A stretch of 24,250 bases of DNA from a virus, in the IMG/VR virus record IMGVR_UViG_3300038701_002620, positions 1-24,250 of that record; one strand, given 5' to 3'. The notes under the pieces were generated by a model. It made no database searches, was not told the origin of the DNA, and saw only the letters and a list, made by a program, of their open reading frames with translations. Positions within the stretch are counted from its first letter, which is position 1; every line of letters begins with the position of its first letter. Made by a program: the position numbers and the translations under genes. This document shows, piece after piece, positions 7,619-14,751 of the stretch.

Positions 7619-7633
7619 GTTGTTCGGTGTTTC
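7619..7633 (-). promoter_or_regulatory. Leader motif upstream of the decoration gene (copy 2)
   Basis: The minus strand reads GAAACACCGAACAAC, 18 nt before the ATG and just ahead of a T-run and the GAGGA ribosome binding site. It matches the copy at 7218-7233 except for where an extra A sits. No terminator-like hairpin is visible in either leader. Confidence 0.4.
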
Positions 7634-7665
7634 TGTTTTTGCAGATTCAGTTGGGTGGCCGGACG

Positions 7666-8079
7666 TTAGCTATTGACTTCAGCAAGCATCTCGTCGCGAA
7701 GGTCTGGGTGGTTCTTGTTAACAAAGCTCATAGCTTCAGCACGGCTCTTGCCTTGCTGCTTGAGCTCTTTCACCTTGTCCCAGTAAGTGGCGTTTGCCTG
7801 CGTCTTGCCGGTCGATTCCTCGAGTGGATCAACACCAGCGCCACCCTTGGCAACCTTCATGACCTTCTCTTCAGACTCAGCCAATGAAGCCTTGAGTTCG
7901 GTGTTCTCAGTGGTGAGCGTTTCGTTCTGCTCTTTAAGTGCCGCATTGTCCGTTGCAAGCTCTTGCATCCAGGCTGATTGGCACTGTGCAATATCCTTGT
8001 CTTGGTCCATGCAAGCGACGACGAAGTCAGCGGATGCACCGGGGCAAGCCGCCTTGATTTCTTTCGATGTTGCGGTCAT
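7666..8079 (-). CDS. Nested in-frame capsid scaffold protein (lambda Nu3-like), 137 aa
   Basis: ATG 8077-8079 is codon 299 of the protease gene, in the same frame. AAGGAG lies at 8089-8094 with 9 nt spacing, a strong ribosome binding site where the protease needs none. The product opens MTATSKEIKAACPGAS, has a coiled-coil centre (about 45-75, Leu/Glu/Lys heptads) and ends with a short helical basic/acidic tail ending DEMLAEVNS. Size and position match lambda Nu3, which is made from an internal start in gene C and organises capsid subunits before being degraded by gpC. The protein product is predicted, not shown. Confidence 0.75.
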   Translation of the reverse strand: MTATSKEIKAACPGASADFVVACMDQDKDIAQCQSAWMQELATDNAALKEQNETLTTENTELKASLAESEEKVMKVAKGGAGVDPLEESTGKTQANATYWDKVKELKQQGKSRAEAMSFVNKNHPDLRDEMLAEVNS

Positions 8080-8973
8080 CCGCGTCTTCTCCTTTTTGGA
8101 GGTCTTGGAAGCTGAAGACTTGGGCCCACCAACCTGTTTGGCTTGCTCAAGTGCCTCTTCAAACGTTTGAACTTTATCGATCAGCCCAAGCGACTTTGCT
8201 TGAGCTGCGGGATGGACTCTACCGTCTGCTAGTTGACGAACTTGTTCGATGTTGATGTTTCGCCCAGTCGCAACGCCCTGTAAAAACAGATCATTGTGAG
8301 CGTCCACCATCCGCTGAATTTCCGCCAACTGCTCGGCAGTGATCTCGGTACCAGGAGCACCCATGCCCTTGTAGTGACCTGCTCGGACGACGTGGACTTT
8401 GACGCCCTCCTTGGCGGCGAGTGCTGACAAGTCCTGGACGATGCCATAGGTTCCGATCGATCCGACGTTGGCAGCCTCGTTGGCTGAAATCGTGGGTGAT
8501 GCACTGGCAACCCAGTAGGCCGCCGATGCCCCCAGGTCGGTGACATGTGCGAAGACTGGCTTGGCCAGCGAAGCTTTGGCGATCTCATCAGCAAGCTCTT
8601 TGGTTCCCGCGGCAGTTCCACCAGGCGAGTCGATCGAAAGGAGGATCGCCTTGATTTTGTCGTCGTTCAGTGCAGCTCGGATTTCTTGCCGCGCAATCAC
8701 CGTACTGGTCGCACGACTCATCGATTGGCGATGCTTCTGCAGCGTTCCACCAAGGTTCATGACCGCGACGCCATCATCGTCCTGGCGATACCACCAACCA
8801 GACGAACGGCCGGCGGCTTGCATGGCTTCTTGCTGAGTCTGGACATGTTGAGCAATGTCAGTCTGCTGGATCAACGAAGCCAGAGCGTTCATCGCGCCGG
8901 GTTCCATCGCCCACAGGCCGATCCACTGATCGAAATGTGGCACAAAACTGAAGTCGCCGTTAAACATCGTCAT
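7666..8973 (-). CDS. Capsid maturation protease, S49/SppA-type (lambda gpC-like), 435 aa
   Basis: This serine peptidase cleaves scaffold and portal/capsid arms during head maturation. The S49 core occupies about residues 65-265: LLSIDSPGGTAAGTKELAD (111-129) forms the oxyanion strand, Ser150 in LGASAAYWVAS is the expected nucleophile, and Lys202 in AGHYKGMGAPGTE the general base. The C-terminal part after residue 298 is a separate charged coiled-coil domain that also has its own internal start (see the nested gene). The ATG at 8971-8973 has a perfect AGGAGGT 8 nt upstream, located inside the end of the portal gene, which it overlaps by 14 bases. The fusion of protease with scaffold is the lambda C/Nu3 arrangement. 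Confidence 0.93.
   Translation of the reverse strand: MTMFNGDFSFVPHFDQWIGLWAMEPGAMNALASLIQQTDIAQHVQTQQEAMQAAGRSSGWWYRQDDDGVAVMNLGGTLQKHRQSMSRATSTVIARQEIRAALNDDKIKAILLSIDSPGGTAAGTKELADEIAKASLAKPVFAHVTDLGASAAYWVASASPTISANEAANVGSIGTYGIVQDLSALAAKEGVKVHVVRAGHYKGMGAPGTEITAEQLAEIQRMVDAHNDLFLQGVATGRNINIEQVRQLADGRVHPAAQAKSLGLIDKVQTFEEALEQAKQVGGPKSSASKTSKKEKTRMTATSKEIKAACPGASADFVVACMDQDKDIAQCQSAWMQELATDNAALKEQNETLTTENTELKASLAESEEKVMKVAKGGAGVDPLEESTGKTQANATYWDKVKELKQQGKSRAEAMSFVNKNHPDLRDEMLAEVNS
8089..8094 (-). promoter_or_regulatory. Internal ribosome binding site for the nested scaffold
   Basis: AAGGAG on the minus strand, preceded by further A residues, lies 9 nt before the in-frame ATG at 8077-8079. 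It encodes Lys-Glu-Lys residues of the linker between protease and scaffold domains, so the linker seems to double as a translation start. Confidence 0.7.
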
Positions 8974-10507
8974 TGCTAACGACCTCCTGTGTCGGTGCCA
9001 CGTTTTGACTTGTCAGACCAGGTCCAAGTATTTCACGCCAAGAGACGCCTGCACTTGGGTGGTCCGTATTGATCGAATCAGCTTCTTCAATTGCCAAGCG
9101 AATCAACTTTGATTTGTCAGCTACGATCTCGGGTGCAACTTCGTCCCAATCGCGACCTCGAGCGCCCTGGATGCGTCTTGGCGAATTGAGGAATCGAGTC
9201 TGTTGCAGATCGTCAGCTTGTGAGTCCTTGAGCGGCTCGATGTACGGCCAGCTTGGACGCTTCCAAGTGTGCTTGAATGGACTAACGCCAGGCTGTGCTG
9301 CGAATTGCTTTGCCAATTCATCCAGCTCTAGCCACTGTCTGACTTTCCAGTGGTAAGTTGGCTTGTGCAGCTTGCTGATCAAGTCGAGCTGCATTTCGCG
9401 GAAGCGAATTCTGGCTTGGTCGATGGCTCCGCGCCACCCGGAGAAATTGGTCTTGGTTGGATCCAAGAGCAGCATCTGAACCGGCATGTCGAGATTCACC
9501 GCGATGAACGTCAACAACAACGTGGCGTGAGGGAAAAACTCAGGGTTTGGGATGTTTGGCGTGAAACCGCTCATCTTGTTCCCGGGAGCCGTTTTGAAAT
9601 GCAGGCCAGCCCCAATGCTCGCGATGGAGTCAACCGTTGTCGTTGGTTGATCGCTGGTAGGTGGCTTGATTCCAGGACCACTGACACCCGCGTGAGAGCC
9701 CTTCTCTTGCTCTTCAAGCAAGACGACCAACGAGGCAAGTTGAGCCTTCACCAGCGTCGAAAATTGCAGGTCATCGTGTTGGCCGATCGTATCACTTGTT
9801 GGAGCTAGCGCGGTGATTCCACGACGCTGGCTGAACCGCTTCGGAAAGTACAGATGGAAGATCTGCCGATTGCCTTCGGCGTCACGAACGTCGTATTGCT
9901 TAGTGTCCGACACCCTGGAAAGTGTTTGACGAAGGCCCAAGTCCTCTTTTGAGAACCAGACCTGTTTTCGGCGAGCTCGCCCATCAAGCAAAATGCCATG
10001 GACGACGTTCCGCGTTGTGTTGCTAGGTGTCCGGGGGCGATGTGCTTCAACCGGCTGGAGGTGACCTGACCGGTGAGGCAGCATGAAGCAATCGCCATCC
10101 CGGACGATCGATCGGAAGGCGAGCCGCTCGATTTGATACCAATCGAATTCGCCTTCACTGTGGCAATAGTCAGGCTCTTCGGACCACTCGGTCCACAGGT
10201 CTTTCAGCCGCGAATCAAGGTCATCGGATCCCGTTTGCGGGTCGGGCTTGAAGCCGTCTTGGAGAATGTTGCTGGTCAGTCGCGAAATCCCGCTACCGAC
10301 AATCATGTCGTTGCGTTCGTAGTCGCGAGCCCGCTCGATCAGGTGCAAGAACTCGCGTTCGCTACGATAGTGATAGTCTGCACCGCTGCCGAGAGGGTTC
10401 ACGCCTTTCAAGCGAGGCGTAAACCGCCCTTGCTTCGACGCGCGAAAATCGCTTCGAAGTTCGGAATAGGCTTTCGCCAGATTCGGTTTGTCGAGTGTCG
10501 AACTCAC
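8960..10507 (-). CDS. Portal protein, lambda gpB type, 515 aa
   Basis: This protein forms the dodecameric ring at the head vertex through which DNA enters and leaves. It has the features of the lambda-B portal family: an N-terminal LGSGADYHYRSEREFLHLIERARDYERND segment, DLWTEWSEEPDYCHSEGEFDWYQIERLAFRSIVRDGD (about 105-140), VHGILLDGRARRKQVWF, LDMPVQMLLLDPTKTNFSGWRGAI (about 355-378) and a C-terminal GARGRDWDEVAPE (about 447-459). Length is close to lambda gpB (533). The start is GTG 10505-10507, overlapping the upstream stop as GTGA. It overlaps the protease gene by 14 bases, whose ribosome binding site it contains. Confidence 0.95.
   Translation of the reverse strand: MSSTLDKPNLAKAYSELRSDFRASKQGRFTPRLKGVNPLGSGADYHYRSEREFLHLIERARDYERNDMIVGSGISRLTSNILQDGFKPDPQTGSDDLDSRLKDLWTEWSEEPDYCHSEGEFDWYQIERLAFRSIVRDGDCFMLPHRSGHLQPVEAHRPRTPSNTTRNVVHGILLDGRARRKQVWFSKEDLGLRQTLSRVSDTKQYDVRDAEGNRQIFHLYFPKRFSQRRGITALAPTSDTIGQHDDLQFSTLVKAQLASLVVLLEEQEKGSHAGVSGPGIKPPTSDQPTTTVDSIASIGAGLHFKTAPGNKMSGFTPNIPNPEFFPHATLLLTFIAVNLDMPVQMLLLDPTKTNFSGWRGAIDQARIRFREMQLDLISKLHKPTYHWKVRQWLELDELAKQFAAQPGVSPFKHTWKRPSWPYIEPLKDSQADDLQQTRFLNSPRRIQGARGRDWDEVAPEIVADKSKLIRLAIEEADSINTDHPSAGVSWREILGPGLTSQNVAPTQEVVSNDDV
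8982..8988 (-). promoter_or_regulatory. Strong ribosome binding site for the protease gene
   Basis: AGGAGGT on the minus strand, 8 nt before ATG 8971-8973, is the best Shine-Dalgarno match seen in this window. It lies within the final codons of the portal gene and supports this start over the second in-frame ATG two codons later. Confidence 0.75.
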
Positions 10508-10785
10508 TGCCGAATGTTGCTCAGGTCGTAGTACATGCTCTGACTTGAGCCGCTGGCTGCTGATGGATCAGAAGCCGCATTTGCCGCGTACCAAGCTTCG
10601 GCACGCTCAAGCATTTGCATCAAGTCTTCAAAGGCGACAGGGTTCCCACTGACTGTCACCGTCCGAGGACGCCTGAGTTTGATTTTGCGAAGAGCCGCAA
10701 TACAGAGTTTGGCCTTGGCCACAGATCCAACCAGATCGTAGTCAAGGTTCTCTTCGGCCTGTTCTGTCAATTCTTCAAGCGTCAT
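10504..10785 (-). CDS. gpW-like head-tail joining protein, 93 aa
   Basis: This small protein directly precedes the portal gene, as lambda W does. The first 70 residues give helix (TLEELTEQAEENLDYDLVGSVAKAKLCIAALRKI), a short basic hairpin (KLRRPRTVTVSGNPVAF) and helix (EDLMQMLERAEAWYAA), which is the alpha-beta-alpha layout of gpW-type proteins. A Ser/Ala-rich flexible tail of 20 residues follows. ATG 10783-10785 lacks a clear Shine-Dalgarno sequence. In lambda, gpW stabilises packaged DNA at the portal before gpFII binds. The assignment is by position and predicted fold. Confidence 0.72.
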   Translation of the reverse strand: MTLEELTEQAEENLDYDLVGSVAKAKLCIAALRKIKLRRPRTVTVSGNPVAFEDLMQMLERAEAWYAANAASDPSAASGSSQSMYYDLSNIRQ

Positions 10786-10824
10786 GCACTTGAAAGTAGC
10801 AGACCGAACATCAAATTACGTCGT

Positions 10825-10847
10825 TGTACCAACGGTACATTGGTACA
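10825..10847 (-). repeat. Intercistronic hairpin, 8-bp stem with 7-nt loop
   Basis: TGTACCAA and TTGGTACA flank a 7-base loop, three bases after the stop of the upstream gene. The loop itself contains TGTACC, so TGTACC occurs twice in tandem. There is no T-run after the stem, so an intrinsic terminator is unlikely. It occupies the only sizeable gap (64 bases) between the terminase and the portal. Confidence 0.6.
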
Positions 10848-10849
10848 TT

Positions 10850-11407
10850 TTACTCGGCGAGCTTTTCAGCAAGTTGTTTCTTCACTGCCGTTACCTGTGG
10901 AGACTGCACAATCACGTCCTTCTCACGCAAGAACTCCATCACCTCCTTGTTGGTGACCTCCAGCCCGTGCTTGTTCAGGTACTCCGCAATGAGCTCATCT
11001 TCGCTTGCCTCGGACTCTTTCTCGGCCTTCTCCATCGCCGTTTCAATGATCCCTTTCAGCTCGAGGTTTTCTTTGGTCAACTCCTCAAGCTGTTGCTTGA
11101 GCAATGGATCTGCTGCTGACTGTGGCTGTGATGCAGAAGCTTTCAATTGCGACAGTAGCCATCGCAAAGCATCCGCGTTGTTGACAACCCGCTGTCCATT
11201 TTCGAGGACAGCTCGCGAGTCAATAAGCCCCTCGCGAAGTCTGAGCATGACTTCCGCTTCATCTTGCTTGAGCTGCACCTGCAAATGTGTTCGACCAAAG
11301 TTGATTCGGCCTCGCGCTGCAAGCTGTGTTTCGTAGCCAGGAGGCAGTTCGCCCAGCGGGATGTCAATTGCCACGGTAATGATCTCCGTCTGAGTTGCTG
11401 TTGTCAT
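10850..11407 (-). CDS. Hypothetical protein with possible DNA-binding N-terminus and coiled coil, 185 aa
   Basis: ATG 11405-11407 follows the terminase stop by two bases, with GAGG embedded in the terminase's last codons. Residues about 40-88 (LKQDEAEVMLRLREGLIDSR, then ENGQRVVNNADALRWLLSQL) look like a small helical module with the spacing of ribbon-helix-helix-style proteins, where an R-L-x-x-G segment leads into N/SxxDAxRWLL. Residues about 100-135 form a coiled coil (LKQQLEELTKENLELKGI). The acidic stretch after it is followed by a second small helical region. No small terminase is seen elsewhere, so this is one candidate for it, but that is speculation; a head-assembly accessory is equally possible. 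Confidence 0.75.
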   Translation of the reverse strand: MTTATQTEIITVAIDIPLGELPPGYETQLAARGRINFGRTHLQVQLKQDEAEVMLRLREGLIDSRAVLENGQRVVNNADALRWLLSQLKASASQPQSAADPLLKQQLEELTKENLELKGIIETAMEKAEKESEASEDELIAEYLNKHGLEVTNKEVMEFLREKDVIVQSPQVTAVKKQLAEKLAE

Positions 11408-11409
11408 GA

Positions 11410-13578
11410 TTACCTCGCGGTCACAAAAAATGGTCGACCGTCTGGCGTTTCCAGCCGCGGCGTATCAACCTTGGATGCTGTTGTAGTTTGCTCTGGTTCG
11501 TCGATCTGGAGCACGGATTCGGTAGGCAACACGCAGCCCATCATGGACGCTGCAACGCTGCAGCCAACGAGCGTGTCCCACCAGTGGTTGTCTTTACTGC
11601 CCCGCACTTCCCAGACGTTTACGGTTCGGCCTTCGGCGGTCACTTGGGACGGTCTTTCGGCCAGAAGGTGGCTGACATAATGCCCGTGATCCTGGCGCCG
11701 GTCTCCCCACAGATGCCAAGCGCCCTCGCTGGCGACTTGAGTGAGTCGTGAGGCAATAACGGACTTCCAGAAGTTCGCATCGAAGTGAACCCGAAGAACG
11801 CCGCCGTCGATGTTCTCGATTGGGTAGTACCAACGCGGTGCTTCTGGATCTGGACCGCACCTGAGCACCCGTTTTTCGCTCATGTCATATTCGGGCATCG
11901 GCTTTCGCCGCGGCCCGGACGGAATACCCTTCGCCGTCATTACGCGATCGCCACATTGGAGCGACCGAATTGCGTTAGCAACTTCCTTGGCTTTGTATCC
12001 GGCATCCACCAAACCACATGACACTGGCAGCTGTGTACGATTGGAAAACGACCACTTGTAGTCAAGCAATCGGCTCAACAAGTCTCGTACGCCGTGTTCG
12101 ATAGCCGTATCGCTATCAACGGTTGCGTAGACCATCGAAAGCGTCTTCTTGGCAGATCGCAGATTAAACCAGTCGTTTGGTTGTTCTGGCCAAGTTCCCC
12201 ATGCAATCGCATCGCCGGTGAAATCCTGCGACACGGCAGCCGCCGTCCAGTAAAGCACTTCGTCGTGAACATCGACGTGGAACACGACGTTGCTTCGACC
12301 ATCCGGAATCACACCGTAGCCAAAGTTGTTGTATCGCTCGAGCAGCTCATCTTGCTCCATGTGCAGTGGAGCGGCGACACTTGGTCGCAATGGTGCGTTT
12401 TGACATTCCGACCAGAAGGTTGCTTCCTTCTTGTCGATGAGAATGTTCATCGCATGCTGAATGGCTGAGATTTCGGTCTTCTCGAGCCCGATGTTCTCCC
12501 AAGTGGCAACCGCACCTTCATCCATTTTCTTGCGGTGTGACTTGTAGAATTCGGTTGACGCATACTTGGCTTTGATGCGGCCCCAAGGGTCATTGCGATC
12601 ATACGACCGGCGAATCTTGGCATAGTCAGTGAGCCAGAGATCATCCAAATGCTTTGGCATTGAACTGATCATAGCCACACGAACCGACTGCCAGTTCTCG
12701 CCAACGTCGCTGGTTGGATCACTCAACTGGTCAGCCAAGTCACCTTCTGCTTTGATGGTGGCATTACACACCATCGACAATTCGTTGCCGTGACCACCCA
12801 TCATCGAAATCGAACTATGGATGTAGTCCAGTCGCTTGGCCGTTTGGGGCATACTGGTCGCTGAATCGTCTGTTTGCGGATCGTCCAGGACAGCGAAGTC
12901 TGGACGCACGTTGGCGCCCTTTTCGTTCTTGTACCTAGCACCCCGTGGCGGCGCGAGCAAACCATAGGCTTCCACAATCGCGCCGCTGCAGTCGGCTCCT
13001 GGAATCATCGCCAACCGAAGCGTATCGCCTTTGCACTGGATGTTTGTCAGTTCACCTTCATACGTTTGCGTTGGCGCCCGCATGGCTTTGCCTTCCAACG
13101 CCATGATGGGAAAGCATGCTTCTGGGAAGTCGGCTTGCAGGAGTTCGTTGTACTGCAATTCCCGCTTGATCGAGTCGATGCCAGTTTCCGCCAGTGCAGC
13201 CGTTCCCGCGAAGAACAGAATGTACGAGCGCACGCCGAACAGCATCGCCCAGAGGATGCTGTTTTCGCTGATCGTCGATTTGACAAAACCGCGTGGCATG
13301 ATGTTACAGACCCAACCTTCTTCAAGTAGAGCAACTTCCAGTCGCTCGATTACATTGATTTGTTCTTGGCAAAGTGGGCTGAGGCCCGTCGAATTTGGAA
13401 AGTACGTTGTCAGGAAATAGCGAAGTGACTCTTTCGCTTTGGCTCGTCGCGACGGATCTTTGACAGGCGGAATCTCGCCAATGTCGGCAACAGCACTACG
13501 TGCATCACGGCTCCGCTTCGCAAGTCGCTCACGATCGTTGGCCGCTGAGTTCTTCAGTACCTCTTCGCGCTGCGCCAT
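11410..13578 (-). CDS. Terminase large subunit, 722 aa
   Basis: This is the packaging motor ATPase plus nuclease. The N-terminal ATPase has PRGFVKST (95-102) at the Walker A position and PDFAVLDDP (226-234) as Walker B. The RNase H-like nuclease carries Asp436 in HVDVHDEVLYW, Asp525 in GLVDAGYKA and Asp668 in NHWWDTLVGC, the spacing and context of GpA-type terminases. At 722 residues it is longer than many terminases (lambda gpA has 641), with a basic N-terminal extension. The Walker A has Val where Gly is usual before Lys, as some terminases do. The ATG overlaps the previous stop as TAATG. Sequence downstream follows the lambda order A-W-B-C. Confidence 0.93.
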   Translation of the reverse strand: MAQREEVLKNSAANDRERLAKRSRDARSAVADIGEIPPVKDPSRRAKAKESLRYFLTTYFPNSTGLSPLCQEQINVIERLEVALLEEGWVCNIMPRGFVKSTISENSILWAMLFGVRSYILFFAGTAALAETGIDSIKRELQYNELLQADFPEACFPIMALEGKAMRAPTQTYEGELTNIQCKGDTLRLAMIPGADCSGAIVEAYGLLAPPRGARYKNEKGANVRPDFAVLDDPQTDDSATSMPQTAKRLDYIHSSISMMGGHGNELSMVCNATIKAEGDLADQLSDPTSDVGENWQSVRVAMISSMPKHLDDLWLTDYAKIRRSYDRNDPWGRIKAKYASTEFYKSHRKKMDEGAVATWENIGLEKTEISAIQHAMNILIDKKEATFWSECQNAPLRPSVAAPLHMEQDELLERYNNFGYGVIPDGRSNVVFHVDVHDEVLYWTAAAVSQDFTGDAIAWGTWPEQPNDWFNLRSAKKTLSMVYATVDSDTAIEHGVRDLLSRLLDYKWSFSNRTQLPVSCGLVDAGYKAKEVANAIRSLQCGDRVMTAKGIPSGPRRKPMPEYDMSEKRVLRCGPDPEAPRWYYPIENIDGGVLRVHFDANFWKSVIASRLTQVASEGAWHLWGDRRQDHGHYVSHLLAERPSQVTAEGRTVNVWEVRGSKDNHWWDTLVGCSVAASMMGCVLPTESVLQIDEPEQTTTASKVDTPRLETPDGRPFFVTAR

Positions 13579-14615
13579 TAGGTTTGCTTGTCCACCAGTG
13601 CAACCTTCTGATCACAACTGCTCTTTACTCTCGTGATCTCGTTGCCTTCACTGTCTCGAAGCTCACCTGACCACTTGTAGTTGCTTGCAGGCAGGCCTTC
13701 TGTGTCCGTCTTGAGTAATTCTGCCTTCGCCAACCAAGTGCTCGCATCGACTTCTGCGACACTTCCTTCAACCAGCCAACCGTCACCGCCACTGTTCTTT
13801 CCACCGAACCAGAACGATGCATCGTTGACGTTCACGCCAGGCAGCGATGCAACTTCCCAGCTGAATGCTCGCCCGTGTGCATCCAGATAGTCGTCACCAA
13901 TCACGATTGGCCCATTGATGCTGCCAAGCGGCGAGACCAATGGCGAAGTGTAAACAGGTTGCGCGTCGATCAAGAGCGACTGAATCGCAGACAACGACGC
14001 GGGCAAGGTTGTCCCAGTATCTTCAACGATTGCGGCCAAGGTGTTTGGCAGCGTCGTGCCTGTGTCTGTGAGTATTTCCGCAAGAGTTGCCGGCAGCGAT
14101 GTTCCGGTGTCCTCAAGTATTCCGACTAAGACCGCTGGGATTGTAGTGCTGGTATCCTCAACGATTGCAGCCAATTGCGTGTCGAGATTAGCCGCCACCA
14201 AACCGACAGCGGATCGCACTGCGGCAGCGTCCAGGCCAGGTGCGTTCGCCAACGATAACGCTGTGAACTGGAAACCGCTCGAACCATCATCTTCAAGCAT
14301 CGCCTCTTGCTTGCGGCGTAGCCTGGCTTGATGAAGCTCTTCGATGCTGCCAGATGCAATGTATGGCCCCGCATCATCGGCCAGAATATCCACCCAGCCC
14401 TGTAGCACTTCGATGCCATCGCCGTCTTCAACGGATAATCGGTACAGGCCAACCTGAGCGCCACTAACTGTGAATGTGTGCTTCGACTCGGATTGAGTAG
14501 TTATCGCGTGCCCCGCCGCGTCGGGCGCAACAATTCCAGACTCGGCTTCTTCTAGCCGAGCCAGGACAAAGCCTGTTACCGCGAATTCGTCGATTTGCAC
14601 GATCGTGCTACTCAT
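13578..14615 (-). CDS. Fibre or baseplate-type protein with 15-residue repeats, 345 aa
   Basis: Residues 1-100 form a beta-rich N-terminal domain. Residues 131-147 (AAVRSAVGLVAANLDTQ) lead into four tandem 15-residue repeats (148-207) with the consensus L-x-x-I-x-E/T-D-T-G-T-T-L-P-x-x. Such DTGTTLP repeats occur in many phage fibre and BppU-like proteins, where they form a trimeric shaft. The C-terminal domain (about 235-345) opens IVIGDDYLDAHGRAFSW and looks like the BppU-type N-terminal beta domain used for attachment. The ATG 14613-14615 lies inside the end of the 47-residue gene. It probably belongs to the receptor-binding apparatus together with the 1081-residue fibre. Confidence 0.8.
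   Translation of the reverse strand: MSSTIVQIDEFAVTGFVLARLEEAESGIVAPDAAGHAITTQSESKHTFTVSGAQVGLYRLSVEDGDGIEVLQGWVDILADDAGPYIASGSIEELHQARLRRKQEAMLEDDGSSGFQFTALSLANAPGLDAAAVRSAVGLVAANLDTQLAAIVEDTSTTIPAVLVGILEDTGTSLPATLAEILTDTGTTLPNTLAAIVEDTGTTLPASLSAIQSLLIDAQPVYTSPLVSPLGSINGPIVIGDDYLDAHGRAFSWEVASLPGVNVNDASFWFGGKNSGGDGWLVEGSVAEVDASTWLAKAELLKTDTEGLPASNYKWSGELRDSEGNEITRVKSSCDQKVALVDKQT
13995..14174 (-). repeat. Four tandem 45-bp repeats (15 aa each) in the fibre-type gene
   Basis: In-frame repeats encode units ending DTSTTIPAV, DTGTSLPAT, DTGTTLPNT and DTGTTLPAS. Protein conservation is higher than nucleotide conservation, so the repeat is maintained by selection rather than being a recent duplication. 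Such arrays may change copy number by recombination. Confidence 0.8.
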
Positions 14616-14751
14616 CGAAGTACATCTTGGAAAAAGTGCTGTAAAGTAGGCTGATAACGAACAGCGAAACGATCATTGCCAACCCAAACCCAAATCCGAC
14701 ACCTGCGCCGAACACAACAGCCAAAAGCGTCCAGTACCCTATGGTCGCCAT
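14608..14751 (-). CDS. Small membrane protein, 47 aa
   Basis: ATG 14749-14751 immediately follows the TAG of the upstream gene, and the stop TAG (14608-14610) overlaps the next gene by 8 bases. Nearly the whole protein is hydrophobic: WTLLAVVFGAGVGFGFGLAM and IVSLFVISLLY form one long or two short membrane segments linked by Gly, with an acidic C-terminal end FDE. It is too short for most gene callers. The tight packing, a well-formed start and the amino-acid composition argue that it is real. It could be a holin-like, virion or regulatory peptide; nothing more can be said. Confidence 0.65.
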   Translation of the reverse strand: MATIGYWTLLAVVFGAGVGFGFGLAMIVSLFVISLLYSTFSKMYFDE

